This document shows positions 11,550 through 20,210 of a stretch of DNA of 64,000 bases, piece by piece. The position numbers and the translations under genes are program-made. Position 1 is the first letter of the stretch, and each line of letters begins with the position of its first letter. Origin of the DNA: Lysobacter sp. TY2-98 (GTDB taxonomy: Bacteria; Pseudomonadota; Gammaproteobacteria; Xanthomonadales; Xanthomonadaceae); contig NZ_CP031413.1 of NCBI RefSeq assembly GCF_003367355.1, positions 3,092,620 to 3,156,619 on the forward strand. Direction: 5' to 3'. The notes beneath the pieces were generated by a model that was not told the DNA's origin, did not search any database, and saw only the letters and a list, made by a program, of their open reading frames with translations.

Positions 11550-14285
11550 ATGACCCGATCCGCCCTCGTCGCCGCGCTCGCGCTCGCCGTGGCCTCCGCC
11601 GCGTCCGCCACCGATTTCGGCCACCCCGATCACTACGAGTTCGACGCTTCGATCGCCGCGCCCTTCCGCGCGCAGGCGGGACGCTTCCCGATCCAGCTGC
11701 ACTTCGACTACCCGGGCGCGGGCGATCGCACCGCCGCAGCGTGGACGCTCGACGTGGTCGCGCCGAACGGCCAGGTCGTCGCCAGCGACCGCGGCCTGAC
11801 CAAGCTCGGCGGCCGTCATGTCGTGGTGCCGGCGACGTGGAACGGCGGCCTGCAGCGGGGCGGTGCCGCGGCGGCGGGGTACTACACGCTGCGCCTGCGC
11901 GCGGTGCCGACCGTCGTCGACGCCGCCGACACGCGTCCGATCGCGGCGCGCATCGACGAGGCCTTCCGCCTGTTCGGCGACGAAACCGTCGAACAGAGCT
12001 ACGACGTGCAGGTCGGCAGCGTCGCGCCGGCACGCATGACCGCGCGCGTTCCGCTGCGGGTGGGTGCGCAGTCGGCCGCCGCGCCGTCGCAGTCGCTGGT
12101 CGCGCAGGCGGTGCCGGCCACCGGCGGCCTCGGTTACACCGTGTACTACGGCAACCTGCACAGCCAGACCAACCACAGCGACGGCGGCACGCCTCTGGCG
12201 TCGTGCAGCGGTGCGGAAAACCCGCAGGCGGGCACCATGGGTCCGACCGACGCCTACACCATGATGCAGAACCAGGCGCACGGCGACTTCCTGCTCACGT
12301 CCGAACACAACCACATGTTCGACGGTTCGACGGGCACGAACGCGAGCGCGAACCCCACCACTGCGATCAATCTGTTCAAGAGCGGCCTGACGCTGGCGAG
12401 CAACTACCGGGCCGCGCATCCCACCTTCCTCGCGCTGTACGGGCTGGAGTGGGGCGTCATCAGCAACGGCGGCCACCTCAACCTGCTCAACGTCGACGCG
12501 CTCGCCGAGTGGGAGACGAATTCGTCGGGCCAGCTGATCGGCGAAGTGAACACGCCCAAGAGCGACTACCCCGCGCTGTACTCGACCATGAAGTCGCGCG
12601 GCTGGATCGGCATGTTCAACCACCCGGCCACGAGCGGGCAGTTCCTCGTCAACGGCACCCCGCTGGGCTACGACCCCAACGGCGCGCAGGTCATGGTGCT
12701 GGCCGAAGTGCTGAACTCGTCGGCGTTCTCGACCAACACCACCGAAACCGAAACCGGCCGCAGCAGCTACCAGGGCGCGTGGAACATCCTGCTCGAGCGC
12801 GGCTACAAGGTCGCGCCGGCCAGCGACCAGGACAACCACTGCGCGAACTGGGGCCTGTCGTTCACCAACCGCACCGGCGTGCTGCTCGCCAACGGCGCGA
12901 CGCTCAACACCACGAACTTCTACGACGCGCTGAAGGCCCGCCGCACGTTCGCGACGGAAGACCGCACCGGCCAGCTCGTGCTCACCGCGAACGGCCACGT
13001 GATGGGCGAGTCGTTCAACAACAGCGGCGCGCTCACGCTCACCGCCAACTACGCGAGCACCAGCGGCCAGACCGCGCAGCGCGTGCAGTTCTTCGAAGGC
13101 GTGCCGGGTCGCAACGGCACGGTGACGCAGCTTTTCGAAGGCAGCGACACGACCACGATTACCCCGGCCACGGGCGACCACTTCTACTACGCGCAGATCA
13201 CGCAGGCGAACGGCCTGCGCCTGTGGTCGGCGCCGGTGTGGGTGACGCAGGGCACGGGCGGCGGCGACACCACCGCGCCGACCGCGACCGCGTCCGAATC
13301 CGGCACCAGCGGCACGATCACGCTGTCGGCCACCGCGTCCGACAACGTCGGCGTGTCGAAGGTGGAGTTCTACGTCGACGGCAGCCTCAAGGGCAGCGAC
13401 ACGACCTCGCCGTATTCGACGACGCTGGATTCCACCACGCTCGCGAACGGCAGCCATACGCTCGTCGCCAAGGCCTACGACGCCGCCGGCAACGTCGGCA
13501 CATCGTCGAGCGTGGCTTTCAGCGTGAGCAACACCACCGGCGACACCACCGCGCCGACGGTGAGCGCATCGGAATCCGGCACGAGCGGCACGATCACACT
13601 ATCGGCGAGCGCATCGGACAACGTGGGCGTGTCGAAGGTGGAGTTCTACGTCGACGGCACGCTGAAGGGCAACGACACGACCTCGCCGTATTCGATGACG
13701 CTGGATTCGACGACGCTCACCAACGGCTCGCACACGCTGACCGCGAAGGCCTACGACGCGGCGGGCAACGTGGGCACATCGACCGGCGTCGGCTTCTCCG
13801 TCAGCAACAGCACGACCGCGACCGAGCTGATCAAGAACGGCGGCTTCGAGTCCGGCACCACGTCGTGGTCGGCCACGAGCGGCGACATCACCAGCAGCAG
13901 CACCTACGCGGCGCACGGCGGCACCTACAAGCTGTGGCTCAACGGCTACGGTTCGGCCAGTACCGACTACGGCTACCAGACGATCACCATCCCGTCGACG
14001 GCGACCACCGTGACGCTTTCGTTCTGGCTGCGCGTGGTCAGCGACGAGACGACGACCACGACCGCCTACGACACCGTCAAGGCGCAGCTGCGCAACAGCA
14101 GCAACACCGTGCTGACCACGCTCGCCACGTACTCGAACCTCAACAAGGGGTCGACCTACGTGCAGAAGACGTTCGACGTCTCGAGCTACCGCGGCCAGAC
14201 CGTGCGCGTGTACTTCGAAGGCGTGGAGGGCTCGCAGGTGGCGACGTCGTTCCTGATCGACGACATCTCGGTGCAGTCGAAGTAA
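11550..14285 (+). CDS. Secreted PHP-like (CehA/McbA-type) protein with two Ig repeats and a C-terminal beta-sandwich
   Basis: 911 residues. Signal peptide at 1-21 (MTRSALVAALALAVASAASA). A metal-dependent PHP-like core begins near 198 with YYGNLHSQTNHSDG (H204, H209) and continues with TSEHNHMFDG and SDQDNHC, which fit metal ligands of CehA/McbA-type phosphoesterase-like hydrolases; the substrate is unknown. Two bacterial Ig-like repeats occupy 572-663 and 664-755. The C-terminus (~756-911, starting near LIKNGGFESG) resembles a carbohydrate-binding or jelly-roll module seen in extracellular enzymes. The ATG at 11550 opens the signal peptide; the frame extends upstream to 11427 without coding character. 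Likely exported to the periplasm or medium. Monocistronic, followed by a terminator. Confidence 0.78.
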   Translation: MTRSALVAALALAVASAASATDFGHPDHYEFDASIAAPFRAQAGRFPIQLHFDYPGAGDRTAAAWTLDVVAPNGQVVASDRGLTKLGGRHVVVPATWNGGLQRGGAAAAGYYTLRLRAVPTVVDAADTRPIAARIDEAFRLFGDETVEQSYDVQVGSVAPARMTARVPLRVGAQSAAAPSQSLVAQAVPATGGLGYTVYYGNLHSQTNHSDGGTPLASCSGAENPQAGTMGPTDAYTMMQNQAHGDFLLTSEHNHMFDGSTGTNASANPTTAINLFKSGLTLASNYRAAHPTFLALYGLEWGVISNGGHLNLLNVDALAEWETNSSGQLIGEVNTPKSDYPALYSTMKSRGWIGMFNHPATSGQFLVNGTPLGYDPNGAQVMVLAEVLNSSAFSTNTTETETGRSSYQGAWNILLERGYKVAPASDQDNHCANWGLSFTNRTGVLLANGATLNTTNFYDALKARRTFATEDRTGQLVLTANGHVMGESFNNSGALTLTANYASTSGQTAQRVQFFEGVPGRNGTVTQLFEGSDTTTITPATGDHFYYAQITQANGLRLWSAPVWVTQGTGGGDTTAPTATASESGTSGTITLSATASDNVGVSKVEFYVDGSLKGSDTTSPYSTTLDSTTLANGSHTLVAKAYDAAGNVGTSSSVAFSVSNTTGDTTAPTVSASESGTSGTITLSASASDNVGVSKVEFYVDGTLKGNDTTSPYSMTLDSTTLTNGSHTLTAKAYDAAGNVGTSTGVGFSVSNSTTATELIKNGGFESGTTSWSATSGDITSSSTYAAHGGTYKLWLNGYGSASTDYGYQTITIPSTATTVTLSFWLRVVSDETTTTTAYDTVKAQLRNSSNTVLTTLATYSNLNKGSTYVQKTFDVSSYRGQTVRVYFEGVEGSQVATSFLIDDISVQSK
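13263..13814 (+). repeat. Tandem 276-base repeat encoding two Ig-like domains
   Basis: Two direct copies (13263-13538 and 13539-13814), each 92 codons, in the PHP-like gene. The proteins share SESGTSGTITLSA, SDNVGVSKVEFYVDG and KAYDAAGNVGTS. The DNA is also highly similar, which suggests recent duplication or gene conversion and makes copy-number change by recombination possible. Confidence 0.9.
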
Positions 14286-14309
14286 GTTTCACGCGTCACG
14301 TGTGCCACC

Positions 14310-14340
14310 GACGCCCCGCTTGTCCGGGGCGTCGTGCTTT
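14310..14340 (+). terminator. Probable terminator of the PHP-like gene
   Basis: GACGCCCCG (14310-14318), loop CTTGTC, CGGGGCGTC (14325-14333), a 9-pair GC stem followed by GTGCTTT. The U tract is poor, but the position 22 bases after the stop supports termination. Confidence 0.65.
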
Positions 14341-14416
14341 GGCGGGCGGACGCATCGACGCGAACGCGACAGCGGGACAGCGAGAGTCGGCTGTCCCCCG
14401 ATCGAGAACACTCGCC

Positions 14417-14764
14417 ATGGAAGCAACTGCCCCACGCGACGTCGCGATGGACGACTGCATCGCGAACTGCACCGACTGCCACGCCCGCTGCGTCGAGACG
14501 CTGCGGCACTGCCTCGAACGCGGCGGCCAGCACGCATCGCCCGACCATCTCACGCTCATGGCGACCTGCGCCGACATCTGCCGCACCAGCGCCGACGCGA
14601 TGCTGCGCGGCGCTGACGTGCACGTGTACACCTGCCGGGCCTGCGCGGAGATCTGCCGTCGGTGTGCCGAATCCTGCGAACGCATCGCCGACGACGCCAC
14701 GATGCGCCGCTGCGCGGAGGCCTGCCGGCGCTGCGCGGAGTCGTGTGCCCGCATGGCTGCCTGA
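14417..14764 (+). CDS. Cysteine-rich four-helix-bundle copper-storage-type protein
   Basis: 115 residues with 16 cysteines, mostly spaced as CxxxC or CxxC along predicted helices (for example CIANCTDCHARC and CRACAEICRRCAESC). This matches the DUF326 / Csp family, in which thiols lining the inside of a four-helix bundle bind many Cu(I) ions. No signal peptide is present, so it would be a cytosolic Csp (Csp3-like) rather than the exported type; its job would be to hold surplus copper. Start chosen at the first ATG after the upstream terminator; no strong ribosome site. No copper-efflux genes are adjacent. The assignment rests on the cysteine pattern and is fairly secure. Confidence 0.87.
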   Translation: MEATAPRDVAMDDCIANCTDCHARCVETLRHCLERGGQHASPDHLTLMATCADICRTSADAMLRGADVHVYTCRACAEICRRCAESCERIADDATMRRCAEACRRCAESCARMAA

Positions 14765-14804
14765 GGCCGCTATAGTCCGCCTCCCGTCGCACCGGAAACG
14801 CGCC

Positions 14805-15497
14805 TTGGATCTGCCCGAACGCATCGAGAAGGAAACCGGCGATTCGCCGCGCTGGTCGGTGATCTGGCTGCACGGCCTAGGCGCGGACGGCACCGACTTT
14901 GTGCCGCTGGTGCCGGAACTCGTGCGTCCGCAGTGGCCGGCGATCCGCTTCGTGTTCCCGCACGCGCCCGTGCAGCCGGTCACGATCAACGGCGGCATGC
15001 GCATGCGCTCCTGGTACGACATCGTGAGCTTCGATCTCACCGGTCGCGCGGATGCGAAGGGTGTCGACGAATCGGTCGCGCGCGTCGAAGCACTGATCGC
15101 GCTCGAGATCGAGCGCGGTGTGCCCGCATCGCGCATCGTGCTGGCCGGGTTCTCGCAGGGCGGCGCGGTGACGCTGGCCGCGGGCCTGCGTCGCACCGAG
15201 CCGCTGGCGGGGCTGGTCGCGCTGTCGACCTACCTGCCGCTGGGCACGGATGCACTCGCACGGCTGGACGAGACGCCCGTCGCCGCGCGCGCGCAGCCCG
15301 TGTTCGTCGCGCATGGTCGCCAGGATCCGGTGGTGCCCTACGCCGCGGGCGAGGACGCCGCGCGCCGCCTGCGCGCGCTGGGCTTCGCCGTGGACTTCCA
15401 TGCCTACCCGATGCAGCACCAGGTCTGCCTCGAGGAAATCGACGCCCTGCGCGGGTGGTTCGACCGCGTTCTGGCGACGGATTCAGAAAACCGCTGA
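14805..15497 (+). CDS. Carboxylesterase / phospholipase family alpha/beta hydrolase
   Basis: 230 residues from a TTG start at 14805, preceded by GGAAAC 6 bases upstream; there is no ATG near the N-terminus of the conserved region. Family features: oxyanion-hole LHGLGADGTDF (22-32), nucleophile S117 in GFSQGGA, D174 in HGRQDPVVPY and H205 in MQHQVC, giving the Ser-Asp-His triad of small bacterial carboxylesterases. The length equals the family norm (about 220). Cytoplasmic. A TATAGT hexamer at 14771-14776 could be its -10 box. The gene precedes the AlgR-type regulator by 65 bases. Confidence 0.87.
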   Translation: MDLPERIEKETGDSPRWSVIWLHGLGADGTDFVPLVPELVRPQWPAIRFVFPHAPVQPVTINGGMRMRSWYDIVSFDLTGRADAKGVDESVARVEALIALEIERGVPASRIVLAGFSQGGAVTLAAGLRRTEPLAGLVALSTYLPLGTDALARLDETPVAARAQPVFVAHGRQDPVVPYAAGEDAARRLRALGFAVDFHAYPMQHQVCLEEIDALRGWFDRVLATDSENR

Positions 15498-15562
15498 CGC
15501 GCATCTTCCACGGACGCTCGGGAACGCTACTATCAGTCCCGGGGGTATCGGCGGAGGGGTAC

Positions 15563-16294
15563 GTGGATACGCTGAATGTAGTGGTTGCCGAGGACGAGCC
15601 GTTGGCTCGCGACCGCCTGCGCGCGCTGCTCGAAGAGCAGCCCGGCGTGCAGGTCGTCGCGACGGCGGCGGACGGCACACAGGCGCTGCAGGCTTGCGCC
15701 GAACATCATCCGGACCTGGTCCTGCTTGACGTGTCGATGCCGGGCATGGACGGACTGGAAACCGCGCGCCATCTCGCCGCAAGCGAGCCGCGCCCGGCCG
15801 TGATCTTCTGCACGGCGTACGACGCGCATGCGGTGTCGGCGTTCGAAGCCGAGGCGCTGGATTACCTGGTGAAGCCGGTGCGTCCGGAGCGCCTTGCGGC
15901 CGCGCTGGATCGCGTGCGCCGGCTGACGTCGGTGCGCACCAACGGCGATGGCTCGTCGCGCAAGCGCACGCACCTGTGCGCGCGCCTGCGCGGCTCGCTG
16001 CGTTTGATCCCGATCGACGACATCCACTACCTCCAGGCGGAGGAGAAGTACGTCGTCGTGCACCACGCGCGTGGCGAGGACCTCATCGAGGAATCGCTGC
16101 GCTCGCTGGAGATCGAGTTCGGCGACCGCTTCGTACGCATCCACCGCAACTGCCTGGTCGCGCGTCACGAGCTGGTCGAACTCAAGCGCAGCCCGGATGG
16201 TCACGTCCAGGCGGTGCTGCGCCACGGCCGGCAACCGCTGGAAGTCAGCCGACGCTGCGTGGCCTCGCTGCGGGAGCGCCTCGCGCACCTGTGA
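15563..16294 (+). CDS. algR: LytTR response regulator, AlgR type
   Basis: 243 residues. Receiver domain (~4-118) with acidic pocket ED at 10-11, phospho-acceptor D56 in LLDVSMPGMDG, T84 and K104. The LytTR DNA-binding domain (~140-243) shows the core IDDIHYLQAEEKYVVVH and FVRIHRNCLV. In relatives AlgR controls exopolysaccharide, twitching motility and virulence genes. Start is GTG at 15563 with a strong ribosome site (GGAGGGG); a possible -10 TACTAT lies at 15528-15533. Location just before hemC matches the algR-hemC neighbourhood of pseudomonads. The sensor kinase AlgZ (FimS), expected directly upstream, is absent here; its place is taken by the esterase gene. Confidence 0.9.
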   Translation: MDTLNVVVAEDEPLARDRLRALLEEQPGVQVVATAADGTQALQACAEHHPDLVLLDVSMPGMDGLETARHLAASEPRPAVIFCTAYDAHAVSAFEAEALDYLVKPVRPERLAAALDRVRRLTSVRTNGDGSSRKRTHLCARLRGSLRLIPIDDIHYLQAEEKYVVVHHARGEDLIEESLRSLEIEFGDRFVRIHRNCLVARHELVELKRSPDGHVQAVLRHGRQPLEVSRRCVASLRERLAHL

Positions 16295-16569
16295 CCGACC
16301 ACCGCGCAACGCGGCGCCTCGACCCCGCCGCCGCCGAAGCCGCGGCGGAACACGTGATGACCCTGCATCGCCTCCAGCAGGAGGCGGATACCCACGCAGC
16401 CGCGCAGAACCGGGGCATTGCACGCGTCTTCCTCGTGCTGATCGGGGCGATGGCCGGCGGCGTCTGCGGCGCGATGATGGGCGCGATGCGGCACCACCCG
16501 GTGGCCGGCGCGCTGTTGCTCGGTCTCGCCGGTGCGATGCTCGGGCTGATCCAGAGCCGCCCGCGCTGA
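16291..16569 (+). CDS. Small two-segment membrane protein coupled to algR
   Basis: 92 residues. The GTG at 16291 overlaps the algR stop (GTGA), so translation is probably coupled. The first half is hydrophilic and Ala/Glu-rich (probably helical); the second half holds two hydrophobic segments (~45-64 and ~70-86, rich in Gly/Ala/Met) joined by a short MRHHP loop. No known domain recognised. Its place between algR and hemC suggests it is co-transcribed with the regulator. Confidence 0.68.
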   Translation: MTDHRATRRLDPAAAEAAAEHVMTLHRLQQEADTHAAAQNRGIARVFLVLIGAMAGGVCGAMMGAMRHHPVAGALLLGLAGAMLGLIQSRPR

Positions 16570-16615
16570 CGCAGCGACGGTTGGGCCGCGACGCCCGATC
16601 CGCGACAATGCCGCG

Positions 16616-17575
16616 ATGACTTCGTCCACGCCCGGCGTGCTCCGCATCGCCACCCGTAAGAGCCCGCTCGCGCTGTGGCAGACCGAACACGTCGCCGAGC
16701 GCCTGCGCGCCGCGCATCCCGGCCTGACCGTCGAACTCGTGCCGATGAGCACGCGCGGCGATGAAGTGCTCGACCGCTCGCTGGCCGCGATCGGCGGCAA
16801 GGGCCTGTTCCTCAAGGAACTCGAGCTCGCGATGCTGCGCGGCGAGGCCGACTGCGCGGTGCATTCGCTCAAGGACGTGCCGATGGAGCTGGAGCCGGGC
16901 TTCGCACTGCCGGCGATCCTGACCCGCGCGGACTATGCGGACGCTTTCGTCAGCAGTCGTTTCGACGACATCGACGCGTTGCCGGAAGGCGCCGTCGTCG
17001 GCACGTCGTCGCTGCGCCGTCAGGCCCAGCTGCGCGCGCGCCGCCCCGACCTGGTTCTGCGCGATCTGCGCGGCAACGTGAACACGCGTCTCGCCAAACT
17101 CGACGCCGGCGACTACGACGCGATCGTGCTCGCCTGTGCAGGCCTGCAGCGCCTCGGCTTCGACTACCGCATCCGTGCGCGTCTCGCCGCACCCGATTGG
17201 CTGCCCGCCCCGGCGCAGGGTGCGATCGCGATCGAATGCCGCAGCGACGATGCCGTGACGTTCGCGCTGTTCGATGCGTTGAACGATGCGGCCACGCGCG
17301 CCTGCGTCGACGCCGAGCGCGCGATGAACCGCGCATTGCACGGCAGCTGCCATGTGCCCGTCGCAGCATTCGCCACGCTGGACGGAACACGCATGCACCT
17401 CGAAGGCCTGGTGGGTTCCGCGATCGATGGCCGCCACGTGCGCGCGTCGGCCGACGGCGGCATCGACACGCCGGAGGCGCTCGGCGAACTCGTTGCGCGC
17501 GAACTGCTCGCGCGCGGCGCTGCGGACCTGATCGCGGCGTCGGCGGAACCGGACACAGGGCCGTTCGTGTCGTGA
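16616..17575 (+). CDS. hemC: Porphobilinogen deaminase (hydroxymethylbilane synthase)
   Basis: 319 residues, family length. It joins four porphobilinogens into hydroxymethylbilane in heme synthesis, using a covalently bound dipyrromethane cofactor. Seen: [12 protein letters not shown] at the N-terminus, catalytic aspartate D87 in HSLKDVP, arginine-rich [13 protein letters not shown], and the cofactor cysteine C245 in HGSCHVPV. A -10-like GACAAT (16604-16609) lies 7 bases before the ATG at 16616, with TTGGGC 17 bases further up; a leaderless transcript is possible. Cytoplasmic. It follows the algR unit at 46 bases, a conserved arrangement. Confidence 0.96.
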   Translation: MTSSTPGVLRIATRKSPLALWQTEHVAERLRAAHPGLTVELVPMSTRGDEVLDRSLAAIGGKGLFLKELELAMLRGEADCAVHSLKDVPMELEPGFALPAILTRADYADAFVSSRFDDIDALPEGAVVGTSSLRRQAQLRARRPDLVLRDLRGNVNTRLAKLDAGDYDAIVLACAGLQRLGFDYRIRARLAAPDWLPAPAQGAIAIECRSDDAVTFALFDALNDAATRACVDAERAMNRALHGSCHVPVAAFATLDGTRMHLEGLVGSAIDGRHVRASADGGIDTPEALGELVARELLARGAADLIAASAEPDTGPFVS

Positions 17576-17626
17576 TGTGATCGGGAGACGCGGCTTGATC
17601 GCGCGTCCCGGACCAGCACGACGGCG

Positions 17627-18019
17627 TCAGCCCGGTGCTGCCAGCAGGTTGGCGTCGCGGACCAGGCGCCACTGGCGATCGACGTCGCGGCGGAACACCG
17701 ACATCGCGTAGCCGCTGCGTTCGGTGGCGTCACCTGCGCCCAGCGACGCAACGCGAACTGACAGGTGCGTGACCGCAATGGCGAGATCGCCGGAGACCTG
17801 CACCTCGCGCACGTCGCCCGTCGAGGTAATGCGATGCGTCTCCAGCAATCCGCGCAGACCGGCCTCGAACACGCGACGACCCTTCATGGGTTCGCGGCCC
17901 GGGACGAGGAATTCCGCATCGTCGGCCATCAGCGAGGCGACGGCGTCCACGTCGCCGGCGGCCGTCGCCTCATGCCAGCGCTGGATGAGCGCGCGGATCG
18001 CCTGTTCGTCGGAGGTCAT
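17627..18019 (-). CDS. SnoaL-like / SgcJ family protein
   Basis: 130 residues, an alpha+beta-barrel fold of the nuclear transport factor 2 / SnoaL superfamily. Typical features: N-terminal helix EQAIRALIQRWHEATAAGD, then VASLMADDAEFLVPGREPMKG (the position where many members bind a small molecule), and C-terminal beta strands (AIAVTHLSVRV, WRLVRDANLL). Many related small proteins are of unknown function, so no reaction is claimed. The ATG at 18019 has a good AGGAG about 8 bases upstream. It converges with hemC and lies 53 bases downstream of the soeC-like gene, so it may be the last gene of that operon. Confidence 0.82.
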   Translation of the reverse strand: MTSDEQAIRALIQRWHEATAAGDVDAVASLMADDAEFLVPGREPMKGRRVFEAGLRGLLETHRITSTGDVREVQVSGDLAIAVTHLSVRVASLGAGDATERSGYAMSVFRRDVDRQWRLVRDANLLAAPG

Positions 18020-18072
18020 CGCACTGCTCCTGTCAGAAGGGGGCGGCGGCTCAATAGAGTCACGCGCACGGC

Positions 18073-19023
18073 TCAGTAGTACTGCGATACCACGTGGCGC
18101 GCTTCGGCGAAGAACAGCCAGCGCTCGACGAACGCACCGGCCAGCACCGATAGCGTCGCGATGATCAGCAACGCACTCGACGCCGCCGGCAGCATCCACG
18201 AGATCGCGAGCGCGAGGGCCGGCAGCGTCGCGAATGCGATCATCGCGATCGCCCGCAGCACCGCCGCATGCTTGCGGGCGAGCACGAAGACCATCTCGCG
18301 CGTCACGAAGTTGCCTTCGGTGTGCGGGCGCTCGAACACGCTGACCTCGCGCGCCGGCAGGCCGATCGCGTCACCGCGCGTGACGGGCAGCGGCGTGGTG
18401 TCGATCGCGGACCAGTAGCGGGCCTTGAGGAGCGCCAGCGCGCCCAGGCCGATGATCGTGAGCAGCAGCGTCATTCGCGACGGCGTCGCGCCAAAGATCG
18501 CGCGCAGTGCGAGGAATGCGAGACCGCCGGAAACCCCGGAGAACAGCACGTACACCGCGGGTACGCTGCGATGCGTCCACGCCGGAATCGGCTTGAGCGA
18601 CGCGTAGATCATCGACGTGCAGTACACCGTGGCGAGCGCGCCGACGACCACCAGCCCGGCGGCCGCCGCCAGCACAATGCCGCTGGCCAGCGAAGCGCTG
18701 CCGAGGTCGATCGCGAAAAGACGCGGCGCGAATGCGGCGATGAGCAGCAGCGCCGGTACGAAGGTCGCGAGCGACACGACGCCTTCGCGCGACAGCCACG
18801 ACGACCGCCACTGCGAGAACGCTCGCCATGCGCGCAGCGGTTTGCCTAGATGACCGACCGAACAGAGCAGGCCGACCGTCGACGTCAGCACGCCGAGCAC
18901 GAGCGCGGCGAGCAACGCACGCGGTGACGTGCCGATCAGCGCGGCGACACCGCTCCACGCCAGCAGGCCGTAGCCGAGGCCCGAGAGCGTGGTGAAGAAG
19001 ATGACGGAGAGGGCAGGGTGCAT
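18073..19023 (-). CDS. DmsC/SoeC-type membrane anchor subunit
   Basis: 316 residues with about eight hydrophobic segments, beginning MHPALSVIFFTTLSGLGYGLL, a start typical of the DmsC/SoeC family. It would anchor the molybdenum and iron-sulfur subunits to the inner membrane and exchange electrons with the quinone pool; no haem-ligand pattern is obvious. It is the fourth gene after soeA-like, the 70-residue protein and soeB-like, 51 bases behind soeB. The ATG at 19023 directly begins the first membrane segment. Reaction direction (sulfite oxidation or reduction of another substrate) cannot be told from this subunit. Confidence 0.85.
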   Translation of the reverse strand: MHPALSVIFFTTLSGLGYGLLAWSGVAALIGTSPRALLAALVLGVLTSTVGLLCSVGHLGKPLRAWRAFSQWRSSWLSREGVVSLATFVPALLLIAAFAPRLFAIDLGSASLASGIVLAAAAGLVVVGALATVYCTSMIYASLKPIPAWTHRSVPAVYVLFSGVSGGLAFLALRAIFGATPSRMTLLLTIIGLGALALLKARYWSAIDTTPLPVTRGDAIGLPAREVSVFERPHTEGNFVTREMVFVLARKHAAVLRAIAMIAFATLPALALAISWMLPAASSALLIIATLSVLAGAFVERWLFFAEARHVVSQYY

Positions 19024-19074
19024 GTCAGCGTCGGTGCAAGTCAGTCGGAGCGGCGCAGGCGTCGATGGAGTCGA

Positions 19075-19995
19075 TCAACGCGACAGCACGCGATCGAGCC
19101 AGCGCAACACCGGCGGCAACGCCTTCGCGTCGAGGGCCTCGGCAGGCGCGGGTGACGTCGCCGCCGCGCGACGCGGCCGCGGCGGCAGGTATTTGTTGGT
19201 CGGCTTGTAACCAAGGGACGCCATCAGGTCGACGCCGCCGCGTTCGGCGACCAGCTTCGACACCTTCGACTCGGGATCGGCGAGATCACCGAAGTGACGG
19301 GCGCGCGTCGGGCAGGCCTGCACGCAGGCCGGTTGGCGCTCAGCTTCCGGCAGGTTCTCGTTGTAGATGCGGTCGATGCACAGGGTGCATTTCTTCATCA
19401 CGCCTTCGACGCTGCTGTACTCGCGCGCGCCGTACGGGCAGGCCCAGGAGCACAGCTTGCAGCCGATGCACTTGCTCTCGTCGACCAGCACGATGCCGTC
19501 TTCCGCGCGCTTGTAGCTCGCGCCGGTCGGGCAGACGGTGACGCACGCAGGCTCCTCGCAGTGCAGGCAGGAGCGCGGGAAGTGCAGCGTCATCGCCGGC
19601 TGCGCGGCTTCGGCGGCGATCGACATGGAGCCGCAGGCGCGCTTCGCGAGGGCCGCGTCCGCGCTGTCGGGGTGCGCCGGCTGCGCGCGCGCGGCGTCGA
19701 GACTGACGCTGCGGTCGAAATCGCCGAGATGGCCGGCGTCGCGCATCGACGTATCGGATTCCGACGGCGCAGCAAGCGGCGCGTCGTCGACCAGCACTGC
19801 CGCCAGCTCGTAGCTGTGCACGCGGTTGAACCACACACCGGTCGGCGCATCGCCGTAGGGCTTCTCATCCGGCAAAGGCGCGGCGAATCCGCCAGCGTTC
19901 CACTCCTTGCAGCTCACCGCACAGGCATGGCAGCCGACGCAGGTATCGAGGTCGATGACCAGCCCGAGCTTCTTGGGCGTCGGCGGCGGCAGCAT
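19075..19995 (-). CDS. Four-cluster ferredoxin subunit (DmsB/SoeB-like)
   Basis: 306 residues with four cysteine quartets for [4Fe-4S] clusters: DTCVGCHACAVSC near the N-terminus, then SCLHCEEPACVTVCP, KCIGCKLCSWACPYGA, and KKCTLC paired with PACVQACP. It passes electrons between the molybdenum subunit and the membrane anchor. A long insertion (~55-115, acidic and Ala-rich) separates the first cluster motif from the second, as in other SoeB-like proteins. The ATG at 19995 is preferred; a GTG at 20001 overlaps the previous stop as GTGA and is an equally plausible coupled start. No Tat or Sec signal. Confidence 0.88.
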   Translation of the reverse strand: MLPPPTPKKLGLVIDLDTCVGCHACAVSCKEWNAGGFAAPLPDEKPYGDAPTGVWFNRVHSYELAAVLVDDAPLAAPSESDTSMRDAGHLGDFDRSVSLDAARAQPAHPDSADAALAKRACGSMSIAAEAAQPAMTLHFPRSCLHCEEPACVTVCPTGASYKRAEDGIVLVDESKCIGCKLCSWACPYGAREYSSVEGVMKKCTLCIDRIYNENLPEAERQPACVQACPTRARHFGDLADPESKVSKLVAERGGVDLMASLGYKPTNKYLPPRPRRAAATSPAPAEALDAKALPPVLRWLDRVLSR

Positions 19996-19997
19996 GG

Positions 19998-20210
19998 TCA
20001 CCGGCGACGTCCTCCGCGGGCGAGTCCGACGCCGACCAGGAAGATCGCGAACGGGATCAGGAAGCTCGGCGCGACCACGCGCATGAGATCGCCGACATCG
20101 CGCGCATCGGCGACATTGCCGAACGGCTCGATCACGCCGTAGCCGAGCAGGATGATGAGCAGGAAGCCCAGCGCGACGAGCGCGTAACCGATGATCTTGC
20201 GCGGTGTCAT
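19998..20210 (-). CDS. Small membrane protein (70 aa) inside the Soe-like operon
   Basis: 70 residues with two hydrophobic segments (about 7-25 and 46-65) separated by a polar stretch (NVADARDVGDLMR), ending in GGRRR. I know no family for it. Its ATG overlaps the stop of the molybdenum subunit gene (ATGA at 20210-20207), and its stop touches the start of the soeB-like gene, so it is tightly coupled on both sides and very probably part of the same complex, an assembly factor or an additional quinone-side subunit. Confidence 0.75.
   Translation of the reverse strand: MTPRKIIGYALVALGFLLIILLGYGVIEPFGNVADARDVGDLMRVVAPSFLIPFAIFLVGVGLARGGRRR

Noticed and set aside
10716..13457. 913-codon open frame on the minus strand over the PHP-like and GAF-EAL genes
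   Set aside because: Lies antisense to the PHP-like gene (11550-14285) and, below 11173, in another frame of the GAF-EAL gene; valine/arginine repeats without any domain.
11519..14764. 1081-codon open frame in the second plus frame of the PHP-like gene
   Set aside because: Only its last 115 codons (from 14417) look like protein, the copper-storage-type gene; the rest is Arg/Gln-rich shadow.
17582..17608. Possible terminator after hemC
   Set aside because: GGGA/TCCC and CGCG/CGCG pairs are interrupted by a two-base mismatch and no U tract follows.
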